Shown one piece after another: positions 7,701 through 16,381 of a stretch of DNA of 64,000 nucleotides. The position numbers were made by a program, and so were the translations under genes. Every line of letters starts with the position of its first letter. Position 1 is the first letter of the stretch. Below the pieces are notes generated by a model, which was given only the letters and a program-made list of their open reading frames with translations, was not told where the DNA came from and did no database searches. This stretch comes from Clostridium simiarum (GTDB lineage Bacteria; Bacillota; Clostridia; Clostridiales; Clostridiaceae): contig NZ_JAHLQL010000002.1 of NCBI RefSeq assembly GCF_018919175.1, positions 186,001 to 250,000 of the forward strand. The letters are read 5' to 3'.

Positions 7701-10391
7701 ATGGTATATACAAGTGAGGTTAAGCAATATGTAAACTCTAGATTTAATAATGTATTAAAAATGTGTGGTGATAAAGAAGGGGAGATACTTTATAAGATCT
7801 CATTATGTAACGAAGAGGAAAAGTTTTTAATGAAATACTTATATGCTTCCATGAATTTAAGTGATATGGCAAGCTACGATTTTGAAGTTTATTATGAGTA
7901 TGTTAAACATGCCATATATTTAAGAGAAAATACACCTTGGGGAGATAAAATTCCTGAAGATATATTTTTAAATTATGTGCTTCATTATCGTGTAAACAAT
8001 GAAGCAATAGAAGATTGCAGAAGAGTATTTTACGATATGCTTTATCACAGATTAGAAAATAAAAGTATGTACGAAGCAATTTTAGAAGTTAACTATTGGT
8101 GTGCAGAGAAAGCAACCTATAAGTCTACAGATGAAAGAACAGCATCTCCAATGACTCTATTAAAGTGCGGCTATGGAAGATGTGGAGAAGAGTCAACTTT
8201 TACAGTTACAGCTCTTCGTAGTGTAGGCATTCCAGCGAGACAGATATACACCCCAAGGTGGGCGCATTGTGATGATAATCATGCTTGGGTGGAAGTATGG
8301 TGTGATGGTCAGTGGCATTATCTTGGAGCTTGTGAGCCAGAGCCAGTGTTAGATAAAGGTTGGTTTACATCGGCAGCCTCTAGGGCTATGGTAATCCATA
8401 GTAGAATATTCTCGGAGTATTTTAAAGATGAGGATGTAATTTCAAAGAATAAGGCAGTGACTACCATAAATAATATTAGAAAATATGCTAATTCAAAAAA
8501 CTTTTCTATTAAGGTAGTAGACTCAAAAAATAAACCTATAAGTGGTGCAAAGGTAAGAATTGAGATACTAAACTACTCCGAATTTACTCCTATAGCTATA
8601 TTAAATACTGATGAAAATGGTACTGCTAATATAAATATTGGTGCTGGTACTATAGTAGTTCACCTAGTAAAGGATAATAAGTTTTTTTATAAAGTAGTTA
8701 ATACAAAAGATTTAGATGAAGTAGTTTTTAATGCAGATGACTTTGGTTATACTGAAGAGAAAATGGATATATCAGAAATAGATAAAGAAAACACTGAAAA
8801 ACAAAAGGTAAAGGAACAAGATATAAATATAATTCCTCCTTCTGATAAAAGAGGAATATCTTATAATATAACTGATGATGAAAAGTCTAAGCATAAAAAA
8901 CGATTAGAAAATTGTAATAAAATTAGAGAAGAGAAAAATACTGAGATTACAAAAAATATTATAAAAGAAATAGATAATATAGAAAAAAATCAGGAATTTA
9001 TTAAAGGTATAGATAATATAGAAGAACTTAATACAAAAGGTAATGGTGTAAGTTATTCAAAAGAGTACAACTCTAAGGTGAAGGACATATTATTATATTC
9101 TATGGGGAATTATAATGAAATTTTAGAATTTTTAAATTGTAGTTATAATAATAATAAATTTGAAGAGGCTATAAATTTATTAATGTGCCTACCCAAAAAA
9201 GATTATATAGATAGTAAAGCTAATATATTAAATTCACATATTAATCATGCAATCAAATTTTCAGGAGATTATCCTAAAGAAATATACTTTAAATATGTGA
9301 TTTGTCCTAGGATATATTTAGAAGCATTAACCGATTATAGAGGGTTTATAATAAATTACTTTAATGGTTCCTTGAAAGAAAGTTTTATAAAAACACCTAT
9401 AGAAATATGGAATTATATTAAAAAACATATTATAGAACTTAAAGATTTTGATTATGAGGAGCTATATACTCCACCTGTAGCTTTGCTTAAAACTGGCATT
9501 GGAAGCCTTATATCTAAGAAAATCTTATTTGTTGCTATATGCAGAAGTCTTGGGATACCTGCAAGAATAAATAAAACTGATTTATCTATAGAATATTATG
9601 ATAAGGTATTTATAAAAATAGAAGATGAATCTAAAGTAATAACTTCAAAGGTTATAGTTAATAATGCTAATGAATCAGAATTAAAATATTTTCAAAATTG
9701 GACCATGTCAGTACTAAAAGATGGAATATATAAGACTCTTACTCTAAATAAAGATATACAAGGTAAAGATAAAATTAGCGTAAACATTGAACCAGGATAT
9801 TATAGAATTTTAACCTCAAATAGATTACCGAATGGAAGTGTATTTATAAAGAAATATGTTTTTGAGGTAAATAATGATGAAATTAAATCTATAGATATAA
9901 CTCTTCGCGATGCAAAAATATCAGATATGGTAGAAAATTACGATATTGAAGATTTAAATATTAGGGATAAGAGTAATAATCTAGTGAGTTTATCTGAGTT
10001 GGTAAAGGATAAAAAAAGCATTATTATATGGATAGAAGAGGGTAGTGAACCAACAGAGCATATATTAAATGAAATGATAGAGAGGCATAAAGACTTTATT
10101 AATATAAAATGCAAGATAATATTTATTGTAAAAGATAGCTCAGCACTTAAAAATAAGACTTTGCAAAAGGTTTATGAATTAATACCAAGTATTAAAACTT
10201 ATTTTGATGATTTTAAAGAAAATGTAGATACCGTTGCTAGAAGAATGTACCTAGATCCAGACAAACTTCCACTGATATTAATTGCTGAGGGGTCAAAAAA
10301 AGTAGAAGATTCAAGAAAGTATATAAATGGAATCTATGCCACTAATGGATATAATGTAGGTACAGCAGAACTTATTATTAGAATGATTTAA
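7701..10391 (+). CDS. large transglutaminase-like protein with degenerate second copy and thioredoxin-like C-terminus
   Basis: Large cytoplasmic protein, 896 aa from the chosen ATG at 7701. AAAAGGAG at 7686-7693 is correctly spaced for 7701; an ATG 21 bases earlier in the same frame would have no such site. Residues about 60-240 form a transglutaminase-like domain with the Cys161 motif GYGRCGEES and His194 in NHAWVEVW, followed by the expected strand YLGACEPEP. About 275-340 looks like a beta-sandwich (carboxypeptidase-regulatory-like). A charged linker runs to about 440. Residues about 450-665 then repeat the first domain in outline: LLKTGIGSLI aligns with LLKCGYGRCG, and RSLGIPAR with RSVGIPAR. 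In the repeat the catalytic Cys is Leu603. The last 140 residues look thioredoxin- or peroxiredoxin-like but lack a CxxC. Substrate is unknown; coupling to pepA suggests a peptide or protein. Confidence 0.75.
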   Translation: MVYTSEVKQYVNSRFNNVLKMCGDKEGEILYKISLCNEEEKFLMKYLYASMNLSDMASYDFEVYYEYVKHAIYLRENTPWGDKIPEDIFLNYVLHYRVNNEAIEDCRRVFYDMLYHRLENKSMYEAILEVNYWCAEKATYKSTDERTASPMTLLKCGYGRCGEESTFTVTALRSVGIPARQIYTPRWAHCDDNHAWVEVWCDGQWHYLGACEPEPVLDKGWFTSAASRAMVIHSRIFSEYFKDEDVISKNKAVTTINNIRKYANSKNFSIKVVDSKNKPISGAKVRIEILNYSEFTPIAILNTDENGTANINIGAGTIVVHLVKDNKFFYKVVNTKDLDEVVFNADDFGYTEEKMDISEIDKENTEKQKVKEQDINIIPPSDKRGISYNITDDEKSKHKKRLENCNKIREEKNTEITKNIIKEIDNIEKNQEFIKGIDNIEELNTKGNGVSYSKEYNSKVKDILLYSMGNYNEILEFLNCSYNNNKFEEAINLLMCLPKKDYIDSKANILNSHINHAIKFSGDYPKEIYFKYVICPRIYLEALTDYRGFIINYFNGSLKESFIKTPIEIWNYIKKHIIELKDFDYEELYTPPVALLKTGIGSLISKKILFVAICRSLGIPARINKTDLSIEYYDKVFIKIEDESKVITSKVIVNNANESELKYFQNWTMSVLKDGIYKTLTLNKDIQGKDKISVNIEPGYYRILTSNRLPNGSVFIKKYVFEVNNDEIKSIDITLRDAKISDMVENYDIEDLNIRDKSNNLVSLSELVKDKKSIIIWIEEGSEPTEHILNEMIERHKDFINIKCKIIFIVKDSSALKNKTLQKVYELIPSIKTYFDDFKENVDTVARRMYLDPDKLPLILIAEGSKKVEDSRKYINGIYATNGYNVGTAELIIRMI

Positions 10392-10398
10392 TTCTAAA

Positions 10399-10447
10399 CT
10401 CTACCTCTTAGGTGTGTCTATAAAAAGGGATTGCCTAAGAGGTAGAA
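10399..10447 (+). terminator. hairpin after the transglutaminase-like gene
   Basis: A 12-bp perfect stem CTACCTCTTAGG / CCTAAGAGGTAG (10401-10412 and 10434-10445) starts 9 bases after the stop codon. The loop is 21 nt and no good T-run follows, so it may act as a mRNA 3' stabiliser as much as a terminator. Confidence 0.5.
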
Positions 10448-10464
10448 CCATATAAATTAATATA

Positions 10465-10498
10465 TAAAAAAATAGGTTTATCGTAATGATAAACCTAT
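10465..10498 (-). terminator. terminator for the CGGC-domain gene
   Basis: Perfect 11-bp stem ATAGGTTTATC / GATAAACCTAT with a 5-nt loop. Read on the - strand it is followed by TTTTTTTATATA, just downstream of the - strand gene ending at 10503. It may also help stop + strand transcription. Confidence 0.8.
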
Positions 10499-10502
10499 AA
10501 GA

Positions 10503-10853
10503 TTAAACTGTTTTTTTATCTAAATTAATTGTATTATTCTTTTTACCTTCTTTAGACCCATGGGTATAGCCAACTACTTCAAAATGCTCCGATAGTATAT
10601 CAGCAAGTTTTTCATAATTATTTGAAGAACCTCTCATGCAACTAGAAAGATGAACAACTTCTACTCCATTTGATATCATTTTTTCAATCTTTCTATTTAT
10701 ATCTCCTCCATCGTGGGTAAATGCCATAAGTTCTATGTCCTCAACATCTTTATATCTTTCAAAAGAATCCTTATTTTTATAAAAGGCGTCTAGACAGCCT
10801 TTTCCTGTACACCTATTAGCTGTATCTTCGTTTACTAGTATACCTATCTTCAT
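10503..10853 (-). CDS. small CGGC-domain-like protein
   Basis: 116-aa cytoplasmic protein that resembles CGGC-domain (DUF1847-related) proteins, whose biochemical role is unknown. Visible are MKIGILVNEDTANRCTGKGC at the start, with two cysteines four residues apart (CTGKGC), then FTHDGGD near residue 48 where the family motif would be, and HLSSCMRGS near 70. The namesake Cys-Gly-Gly-Cys is replaced by HDGGD, so metal binding of that kind may be lost or altered. The start is preceded on the - strand by AAGGGGGAATAACTC. It has its own terminator downstream. Confidence 0.65.
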   Translation of the reverse strand: MKIGILVNEDTANRCTGKGCLDAFYKNKDSFERYKDVEDIELMAFTHDGGDINRKIEKMISNGVEVVHLSSCMRGSSNNYEKLADILSEHFEVVGYTHGSKEGKKNNTINLDKKTV

Positions 10854-10989
10854 ATGAGTTATTCCCCCTTTGAAATTATCTTGCAGTGATTCCTAACCAT
10901 ATCATTATATACTCCATAATAGCTATTGTAAAATAATATTTATCCTTTTTAAATTAATAAGGTAATGAAAGATAAAAAATGAATAAAAG

Positions 10990-11550
10990 TTATCTATGTT
11001 TTTTATATTTATGGCCCCATTTCTTATGCAACTCAGGGTATTCCTCTTTCAATATTTCCATAAATTGTTGAAGATGTCCTGACTTTTTTAAGGTTTCTAA
11101 TATACTTCGAGGATAGCTGATTTTTTTCTCAAAAACTCTTCTGGGATCTATTACTTTTAGACTTTCATCAGGTTGCACAAAAATATGGGCACATCTTATA
11201 TCTAATTTTTTAAAACCTTCAGATTTAAAGCTTTCTATAAGTTTAACTATGTTTATAGCTAGCTTTCTAGAGAGTTCATGGGTTTTTAGATATTTTGTAA
11301 TGCAAATGCCAGGGACATATTCTCTTATCATGCAAATATTATTATAGGCATATATCCTAGGGAAGTATGGATTATTGTCTACACTTAGTAGTATTTTGGC
11401 TTCACCCCTACATCCTTTAGGAGATTTATATACTTTAATAACTCTTTTTTCATCTGGAAGTAGGTATACTTTTCCTTCATAGCCTTTACCTATAAATTTA
11501 CAAAGATTTAAATCAACTCCTAAATATTTATTATTCTTAGAACTATTCAT
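10990..11550 (-). CDS. minimal protein-kinase-fold protein
   Basis: 186-aa protein-kinase-like fold, found as a stand-alone domain in clostridia. The glycine loop is GKGYEGKVYLL, followed by the nucleotide-binding lysine in VIKVYK. The catalytic loop is shortened to KLDIRCAHIFV and the metal-binding motif to VIDPRR, in place of HRD...N and DFG. This resembles compact bacterial kinases of the RIO/LPS-kinase kind rather than Hanks kinases. Start was moved to the internal ATG at 11550 because GAGGTG lies just upstream; the in-frame ATG at 11571 has no site. Target is unknown and the active residues are atypical, so it could be catalytically weak. Confidence 0.65.
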   Translation of the reverse strand: MNSSKNNKYLGVDLNLCKFIGKGYEGKVYLLPDEKRVIKVYKSPKGCRGEAKILLSVDNNPYFPRIYAYNNICMIREYVPGICITKYLKTHELSRKLAINIVKLIESFKSEGFKKLDIRCAHIFVQPDESLKVIDPRRVFEKKISYPRSILETLKKSGHLQQFMEILKEEYPELHKKWGHKYKKHR

Positions 11551-11821
11551 TTTTTCACCTCGGTTAATCATCAGTATTATATTATATTACATAAGTGAAA
11601 GAGTGGTGAAAAGAAAGGGTAAGAGATAATTAGTTAAATAAATGTCATTGTGTAAAAAATCTAAGATTAAAGATTTTATCAATATAGGGAAACATAATAA
11701 AGAGTATTTGTTATTTATATAACAAAGAATTAGTCATAGTAAAGGTTTTTATATTAAAATGTCGAAATATTTTATAGATAGAATTTTTTGATTTTACTTA
11801 TAATATTAAAGGGTGGATTTT

Positions 11822-13108
11822 ATGGAGGAGACTCTTAAAAGAAAAGGAAAGATAATATTTATAGCTGCCTTGTCGGCACTTTTTTCTCAAGTTTATATGG
11901 GCATATTTATAGAAAATTTTAATGTATCCTTTGGTATAGTAGCTTTAATAATATTTTTTTATGAAGGAGATATGGAGGATAAGCTAAAGACTAGTGTACT
12001 TTGTGGGATTTTTGTCTGTGTTTTAAGGGCTTTTACATATTTTTTAAACTGTGGAGGAGAGCTTTATTATTTAAATAAAGGTTTAATTAATTATTTTCCA
12101 GAGACTATATTTTATATTAGCTATATTCTTTTTTATACATTGTTTAATAAGAGAATAAAAAACATAAACAGACTTTTTTTCTATACTATACTATGTGACT
12201 TTTTCGCTAATATAGTAGAAATGGCGGTAAGAAGCTATTTATTAAAAGAAGTAATAGGAATAAATGTATACATAGGGTTATCTATAGTGGCTGTAATAAG
12301 GTCTTTTTTTATATGGATTATATTAAATCTCATGGATAGATATAGTGTAAAACTATTAAAAAAAGAGCATAGAGCTCGGTATATGAATCTTCTTATGGCT
12401 ACTTCAAGAATGAAAAGTGAAATATATTTAATGGAAAAAACTATGGATAATGTGGAAGTAGTAATGAGTAAATCCTACAAATTGTATAATGAAATAAAGT
12501 CATTTAATAAGTATCCTCATTGGGAAGAGGCGGCAGGAGGTATAGCTAAGGACATACATGAGGTAAAGAAGGAAATAGCTCTTATAGCTAGAGGTGTTAT
12601 AGAAATAACAGATGATAGAGTAAAACATAGTATTATGGAATACTATGATGTTGTAGATCTTATAAATGAAATGATGACACCAGTGCTTAAAGATAAAAAC
12701 ATAAAATTACATATAGATAAAGGACAGAATTTTAAGACAATACATCATTATTATTTGATTTCCGTATTTAGAAATATCATAAATAATGCTATAGATGCCA
12801 TAGAAAAAGATGATGGAAATATATATTTAAGTCATGACTTAGTTAATAAGGAAAAGGATGAATACCATGTTTTTAGCATTAGAGATGATGGGCAGGGAAT
12901 TGATAAGGAGGATATTAATTACATATTTAATCCAGGGTTTTCCACTAAAATAAACTTTGAAACTGGAAGTATTAATAGAGGATTAGGTCTTAGCATTGTA
13001 AAGGAGATAATAGAGGTTAGGCTGAAGGGCACTGTTGGTATTGCCTCTAAAAAGGGTGAGGGAACAGAATTTACTATTTTGATTCCTAAAGGTATATTAG
13101 AGGAGTGA
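11822..13108 (+). CDS. membrane sensor histidine kinase, GlnK/YcbA-like
   Basis: Sensor kinase of a two-component pair, 428 aa. The first ~180 residues hold five to six hydrophobic membrane segments with little external sequence. A coiled region and a short dimerisation part follow. The C-terminal GHKL ATPase domain has the N box RNIINNAIDAIE near residue 320, the G1 box IRDDGQGID near 360 and GLGLSIVKEII near 392. No standard HisKA H-box is evident. Domain layout and the partner next door match the B. subtilis GlnK-GlnL (YcbA-YcbB) glutamine system. The start at ATG 11822 is favoured by AAAGGGTGG at 11808-11816; a GTG at 11813 lies inside that site. Four bases separate it from the regulator. 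Confidence 0.8.
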   Translation: MEETLKRKGKIIFIAALSALFSQVYMGIFIENFNVSFGIVALIIFFYEGDMEDKLKTSVLCGIFVCVLRAFTYFLNCGGELYYLNKGLINYFPETIFYISYILFYTLFNKRIKNINRLFFYTILCDFFANIVEMAVRSYLLKEVIGINVYIGLSIVAVIRSFFIWIILNLMDRYSVKLLKKEHRARYMNLLMATSRMKSEIYLMEKTMDNVEVVMSKSYKLYNEIKSFNKYPHWEEAAGGIAKDIHEVKKEIALIARGVIEITDDRVKHSIMEYYDVVDLINEMMTPVLKDKNIKLHIDKGQNFKTIHHYYLISVFRNIINNAIDAIEKDDGNIYLSHDLVNKEKDEYHVFSIRDDGQGIDKEDINYIFNPGFSTKINFETGSINRGLGLSIVKEIIEVRLKGTVGIASKKGEGTEFTILIPKGILEE

Positions 13109-13112
13109 GAAA

Positions 13113-13961
13113 ATGAAAATACTTATAGTTGATGATGATTTTAATATACATAAGATATTAACTATGATAATAGAGCATGAGAAAATAGGTCAGGTGATAG
13201 AGAATAGAAGTTTAGATGGTACAGAAGTCTTTAATTTAATAGAAAAAGAAAAACCAGATATAATAATAGTGGATTTATTAATGCCAGGTAAAGATGGAAT
13301 AGAATTAATTAAGGAAATAAATTGTAGATATAATAACATAAGATTCATCATGATATCTCAAGTAACATCAAAAGACATGATAGAAAAGGCTTATGCTAGT
13401 GGAATAGAATTTTTTATAAATAAACCTATAAATGCCATTGAAGTTAAGGCAGTTTTATCTAGAGTAATAAATGATATATTAATGCGGGAAAAATTAAATA
13501 AAATTCAAACCTTATTTGAAGTAGAGAATGTAAGGGAGGATACAATGCAAGCTCCACCAAAGGTATCTATTCAAGATAATGTTAAGGATATAATGAAAAG
13601 AATAGGTATATTAGGTGAAGGGGGAGAAGAGGATATAATAAAAGCTTTATCATATATGGTGAGAGATGAGGGGATTTTAGATAAAAGCACTTTAAACGAA
13701 TTTTTTAAAAAAATCTCATGTAAACCTAAGTCTACAGAACAAAGGATAAGGAGAACAGCCTTTGTAGCTATGAATAATTTAGCTAATTTAGGAATAGAAG
13801 ATTATATGAATGAAACCTTTACTGAGTTTTCAACATCCTTATTCAGTTTTGATGATATTAAAAAAGAAATGGATTACATAAGGGGTAAAAGTAAGGAAAG
13901 AGGAAAAGTTAATGTGAAAAAATTCTTACAGGGAATATTTTATTATATCAAGGACTTTTAG
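13113..13961 (+). CDS. response regulator, GlnL/YcbB-like
   Basis: Response regulator partner of the preceding kinase, 282 aa. The receiver domain (1-120) has the acidic pair DDD near residue 7, phospho-acceptor Asp in IIVDLLMPGKDG near 52, and the switch Lys in INKPINAIEV near 106. The C-terminal domain (about 150-282) resembles the YcbB DNA-binding domain of B. subtilis GlnL and not OmpR, NarL or LytTR types. GlnL activates glutaminase and glutamine transporter genes in B. subtilis. Here the adjacent target is a PTS_EIIC_2-family membrane gene, so the signal may differ. Strong GAGGAGTGAGAA precedes the ATG. Confidence 0.8.
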   Translation: MKILIVDDDFNIHKILTMIIEHEKIGQVIENRSLDGTEVFNLIEKEKPDIIIVDLLMPGKDGIELIKEINCRYNNIRFIMISQVTSKDMIEKAYASGIEFFINKPINAIEVKAVLSRVINDILMREKLNKIQTLFEVENVREDTMQAPPKVSIQDNVKDIMKRIGILGEGGEEDIIKALSYMVRDEGILDKSTLNEFFKKISCKPKSTEQRIRRTAFVAMNNLANLGIEDYMNETFTEFSTSLFSFDDIKKEMDYIRGKSKERGKVNVKKFLQGIFYYIKDF

Positions 13962-14164
13962 TCTTACAGGGGCTTTAAATAGGGAAAAATAATGTTGTAG
14001 ATAATAACTATTTGAAAAAGGAATAGAAGCTATAAGAATATTTGATAGGACATCATAAATACTAATTTGAAACTCTTTGAAACCTATTGAAGGTAAAGCA
14101 TTACAATCAGAATAATCAATAAATTGAGGTTATTTAGATTATAAATTTTAAAGGAGTGAGTTTT

Positions 14165-15235
14165 ATGATGGACATATTAAAGGGTATAGGGCTCTTACTA
14201 TTTACATTAGGCTTATTTTCACTATTTAGCTTTAAGGCACCAAAAGGAAGCAAAGCTATGTCAGGACTTGCAAATGCAGCGGTAGCTACTTTTCTTGTAG
14301 AAGCAATACACAAATATATAAGTGGCGACTTTTTAAGCATAAGCTTTTTAGGAAAGGTAGGAGAAAGCTCCGGGTCTATGGGGGGAGTTGCAGCGGCTAT
14401 ATTAGTTCCAATATCCATGGGAGTAAATCCTATATATGCGGTAGCGGCAGGTGTGGCATTAGGAGGATATGGAATACTTCCAGGATTTGTGGCAGGATAT
14501 ATAGTAGGACTTGTAGCGCCCATTATAGAAAAGAAGCTTCCAGAAGGTTTAGATACAATAGTGGGAGCACTTACAATAGCACCCTTAGCAAGACTTATAG
14601 CTTTAGGAGTAGATCCAGTAGTAAACTCAACTTTAGTTAATATAGGAGAAATGATATCAACAGCAGCTAAGCAATCTCCATATGTAATGGGATTTTTGTT
14701 AGGTGGAATAATGAAGGTAACATGTACATCACCATTAAGCTCAATGGCATTAACTGCAATGATAGGATTAAGAGGATTAGCTATGGGAATAGCGGCTATA
14801 GCCTGTGTTGGAGGTTCATTTACAAATGGCATTATATTTAAAAAATTAAAACTTGGAGAAAAAAGTAATGTAATAGCTGTTATGCTGGAACCATTAACTC
14901 AAGCTCATATTGTAACAAAATATCCTATACCAATATATTGCTCAAATTTATTAGGTGGTGGACTTGCCGGACTTTCGGCTGCATTTTTTAATATAGTGAA
15001 TAATGCACCAGGGACAGCATCCCCAATACCAGGACTATTAGCTCCCTTTGGTTTTAATGATCCCATAAAGGTAGTTTTAGCAATCTTCTTTGCAATATTA
15101 GGGGGAACCGTGGCAGGACTTTTAGGGTCAGTTGTATTTAAGGGCTTTGTAAAAGATCAAGAACTAAGTGATGGTACAACCGATGAAGAAAGTGATAAAA
15201 TAGAACTTAAAAATAAAAAACAGGTAATTGCTTAA
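14165..15235 (+). CDS. PTS_EIIC_2-family membrane transporter
   Basis: Integral membrane protein of 356 aa, about ten hydrophobic segments rich in Gly/Ala, resembling the PTS_EIIC_2 (PF13303-type) family of stand-alone IIC-like transporters. Motifs seen include GGVAAAILVPISMGVNP near residue 75, TCTSPLSSMALTAMIG near 185 and LEPLTQAHIVTKYPIP near 240. No IIA or IIB domain is fused or adjacent, so coupling to PTS phosphotransfer is uncertain and it may be a plain permease. Start is the ATG at 14165 behind AAGGAGTG; the GTG at 14156 is inside that site. It follows the GlnK/GlnL-like pair by 203 bp and may be its target. Confidence 0.75.
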   Translation: MMDILKGIGLLLFTLGLFSLFSFKAPKGSKAMSGLANAAVATFLVEAIHKYISGDFLSISFLGKVGESSGSMGGVAAAILVPISMGVNPIYAVAAGVALGGYGILPGFVAGYIVGLVAPIIEKKLPEGLDTIVGALTIAPLARLIALGVDPVVNSTLVNIGEMISTAAKQSPYVMGFLLGGIMKVTCTSPLSSMALTAMIGLRGLAMGIAAIACVGGSFTNGIIFKKLKLGEKSNVIAVMLEPLTQAHIVTKYPIPIYCSNLLGGGLAGLSAAFFNIVNNAPGTASPIPGLLAPFGFNDPIKVVLAIFFAILGGTVAGLLGSVVFKGFVKDQELSDGTTDEESDKIELKNKKQVIA

Positions 15236-15249
15236 ATTATATAATTCTT

Positions 15250-15277
15250 GCGAGTCCTTTGGGCTCGCATTTTATTT
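15250..15277 (+). terminator. terminator after the PTS_EIIC_2 gene
   Basis: Stem GCGAGtCC / GGCTCGC with one bulged T and a short loop, followed by ATTTTATTTTG. It starts 15 bases after the stop. Confidence 0.8.
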
Positions 15278-15436
15278 TGCTCTAAAAGTAGCTACTTCTA
15301 TAATATAAACATTTTTGGGTAATTAAGGGTTATTAGGCACAACTATTGTCTATTATTATAGAAATAGTATATAATTTTATTTAATTATATAAGTTAATCT
15401 TTTATAAATATATATATTAAGAAAAGGATGATTGTA

Positions 15437-16138
15437 ATGCAGAAAAACTCACCCTTATACATCCAAATAATGGAGATAATAAAAGAGAAGATTTTAACAG
15501 GGGAATATAAAATTGGAGATTTTATTCCTACTGAAATTGAATTAGAAGAAGAGTTTAAGGTTAGTAAAATTACTATAAGAAAGGCTATTGAGCTTTTAGA
15601 AACTGAAGGATATGTAATGAAAAAAAGTGGAAGAGGAACTACGGTTTTAAGTAATAGTATATTCAATAAGCTATCTAAAGCTGAATCTTTTTCAAGTATA
15701 TTAAAGATGGAAGGATATTCATTAAGAAAGGAAATTAAAGAAGTTACAGCAGTTTTTAATGAAGAGGATTCTGAGCTTTACCAATACTTTGGTGAAAAGT
15801 GCTATAAAATAATCAGAATATATTATTTAGATGATGTGCCTTATATTTATTTTGAACATTATATTCCTTATAAGTTTAAATTAGACAAGGATACTATAGA
15901 TAACGATGCTTCTTTATATATGCTTCTTCATAATAACCAGCTTTACATATCCAAATTTCAAGATGAATTTTTTATAGATTATCCAAAAGAAGATATTTTA
16001 GCAAGATTACAATTAGGTTCGGAGCCTCTTTTAGGTAGAAAGAGAAAATCTATGGATAGTAACAACAATGTGCTTGAATTATCCTATGCAAAATATAATA
16101 CTAAGGTTCATAATTATATAATAAAATATGAAATATAA
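15437..16138 (+). CDS. GntR-family (HutC subfamily) transcriptional regulator with UTRA domain
   Basis: Ligand-controlled repressor or activator, 233 aa. The winged helix DNA-binding domain fills residues 1-70: SPLYIQIMEIIKEKI, then EIELEEEFKVSKITIRKAIE as recognition region, then GYVMKKSGRGTTV as wing. Residues about 80-230 form the UTRA effector domain, including the YYLDDVPYIYFEHYIP stretch. UTRA domains bind sugars or sugar phosphates. Start is the ATG at 15437; an ATG at 15428 sits against the Shine-Dalgarno AAAAGGA. It is followed by its own terminator and then by the PTS/sugar-acid operon, whose leader contains a long palindrome that is a good candidate for its operator. Confidence 0.88.
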   Translation: MQKNSPLYIQIMEIIKEKILTGEYKIGDFIPTEIELEEEFKVSKITIRKAIELLETEGYVMKKSGRGTTVLSNSIFNKLSKAESFSSILKMEGYSLRKEIKEVTAVFNEEDSELYQYFGEKCYKIIRIYYLDDVPYIYFEHYIPYKFKLDKDTIDNDASLYMLLHNNQLYISKFQDEFFIDYPKEDILARLQLGSEPLLGRKRKSMDSNNNVLELSYAKYNTKVHNYIIKYEI

Positions 16139-16168
16139 TAAGTGGGGCATAACCTCACTTATTTTTTA
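16137..16168 (+). terminator. terminator of the GntR gene
   Basis: Stem AATAAGTG(G)GG / CC(T)CACTTATT overlapping the stop codon, followed by TTTTTATA. Confidence 0.8.
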
Positions 16169-16320
16169 TAGCTTAAAACAACGATATATTCTATATAAAA
16201 CATCACCTCCCTAGCTAATAAGTTTTAATATGTGTAAAGGATTTAAATGTGACTGCTAACTATTGTTTTCCCGTGAAATACTATGATGAATTTTCTAAAT
16301 TCTAAAATTAAATTAAATGT

Positions 16321-16358
16321 TTACATTATAACATTATAATGTTATAATATTAATGTAA
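16321..16358 (+). promoter_or_regulatory. candidate operator: nested palindromes upstream of the PTS IIC operon
   Basis: Positions 16325-16348 form an exact 24-bp palindrome whose centre is AACATTATAATGTT. It is framed by a second offset inverted repeat TTACATTA (16321-16328) / TAATGTAA (16351-16358). ACATTATAA-type half-sites recur. It ends 24 bases before the start codon of the IIC gene. Position and symmetry fit an operator for the divergently unlinked but neighbouring GntR/UTRA regulator. An autonomous role as an AT-rich promoter element cannot be excluded. Confidence 0.6.
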
Positions 16359-16381
16359 TCTTAAGAAAGAAGGTGTAATCA

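Noticed and set aside
16321-16358. Sigma-54 promoter for the IIC operon
   Set aside because: No GG-N10-GC pattern exists in 16170-16381; only the palindrome was found.
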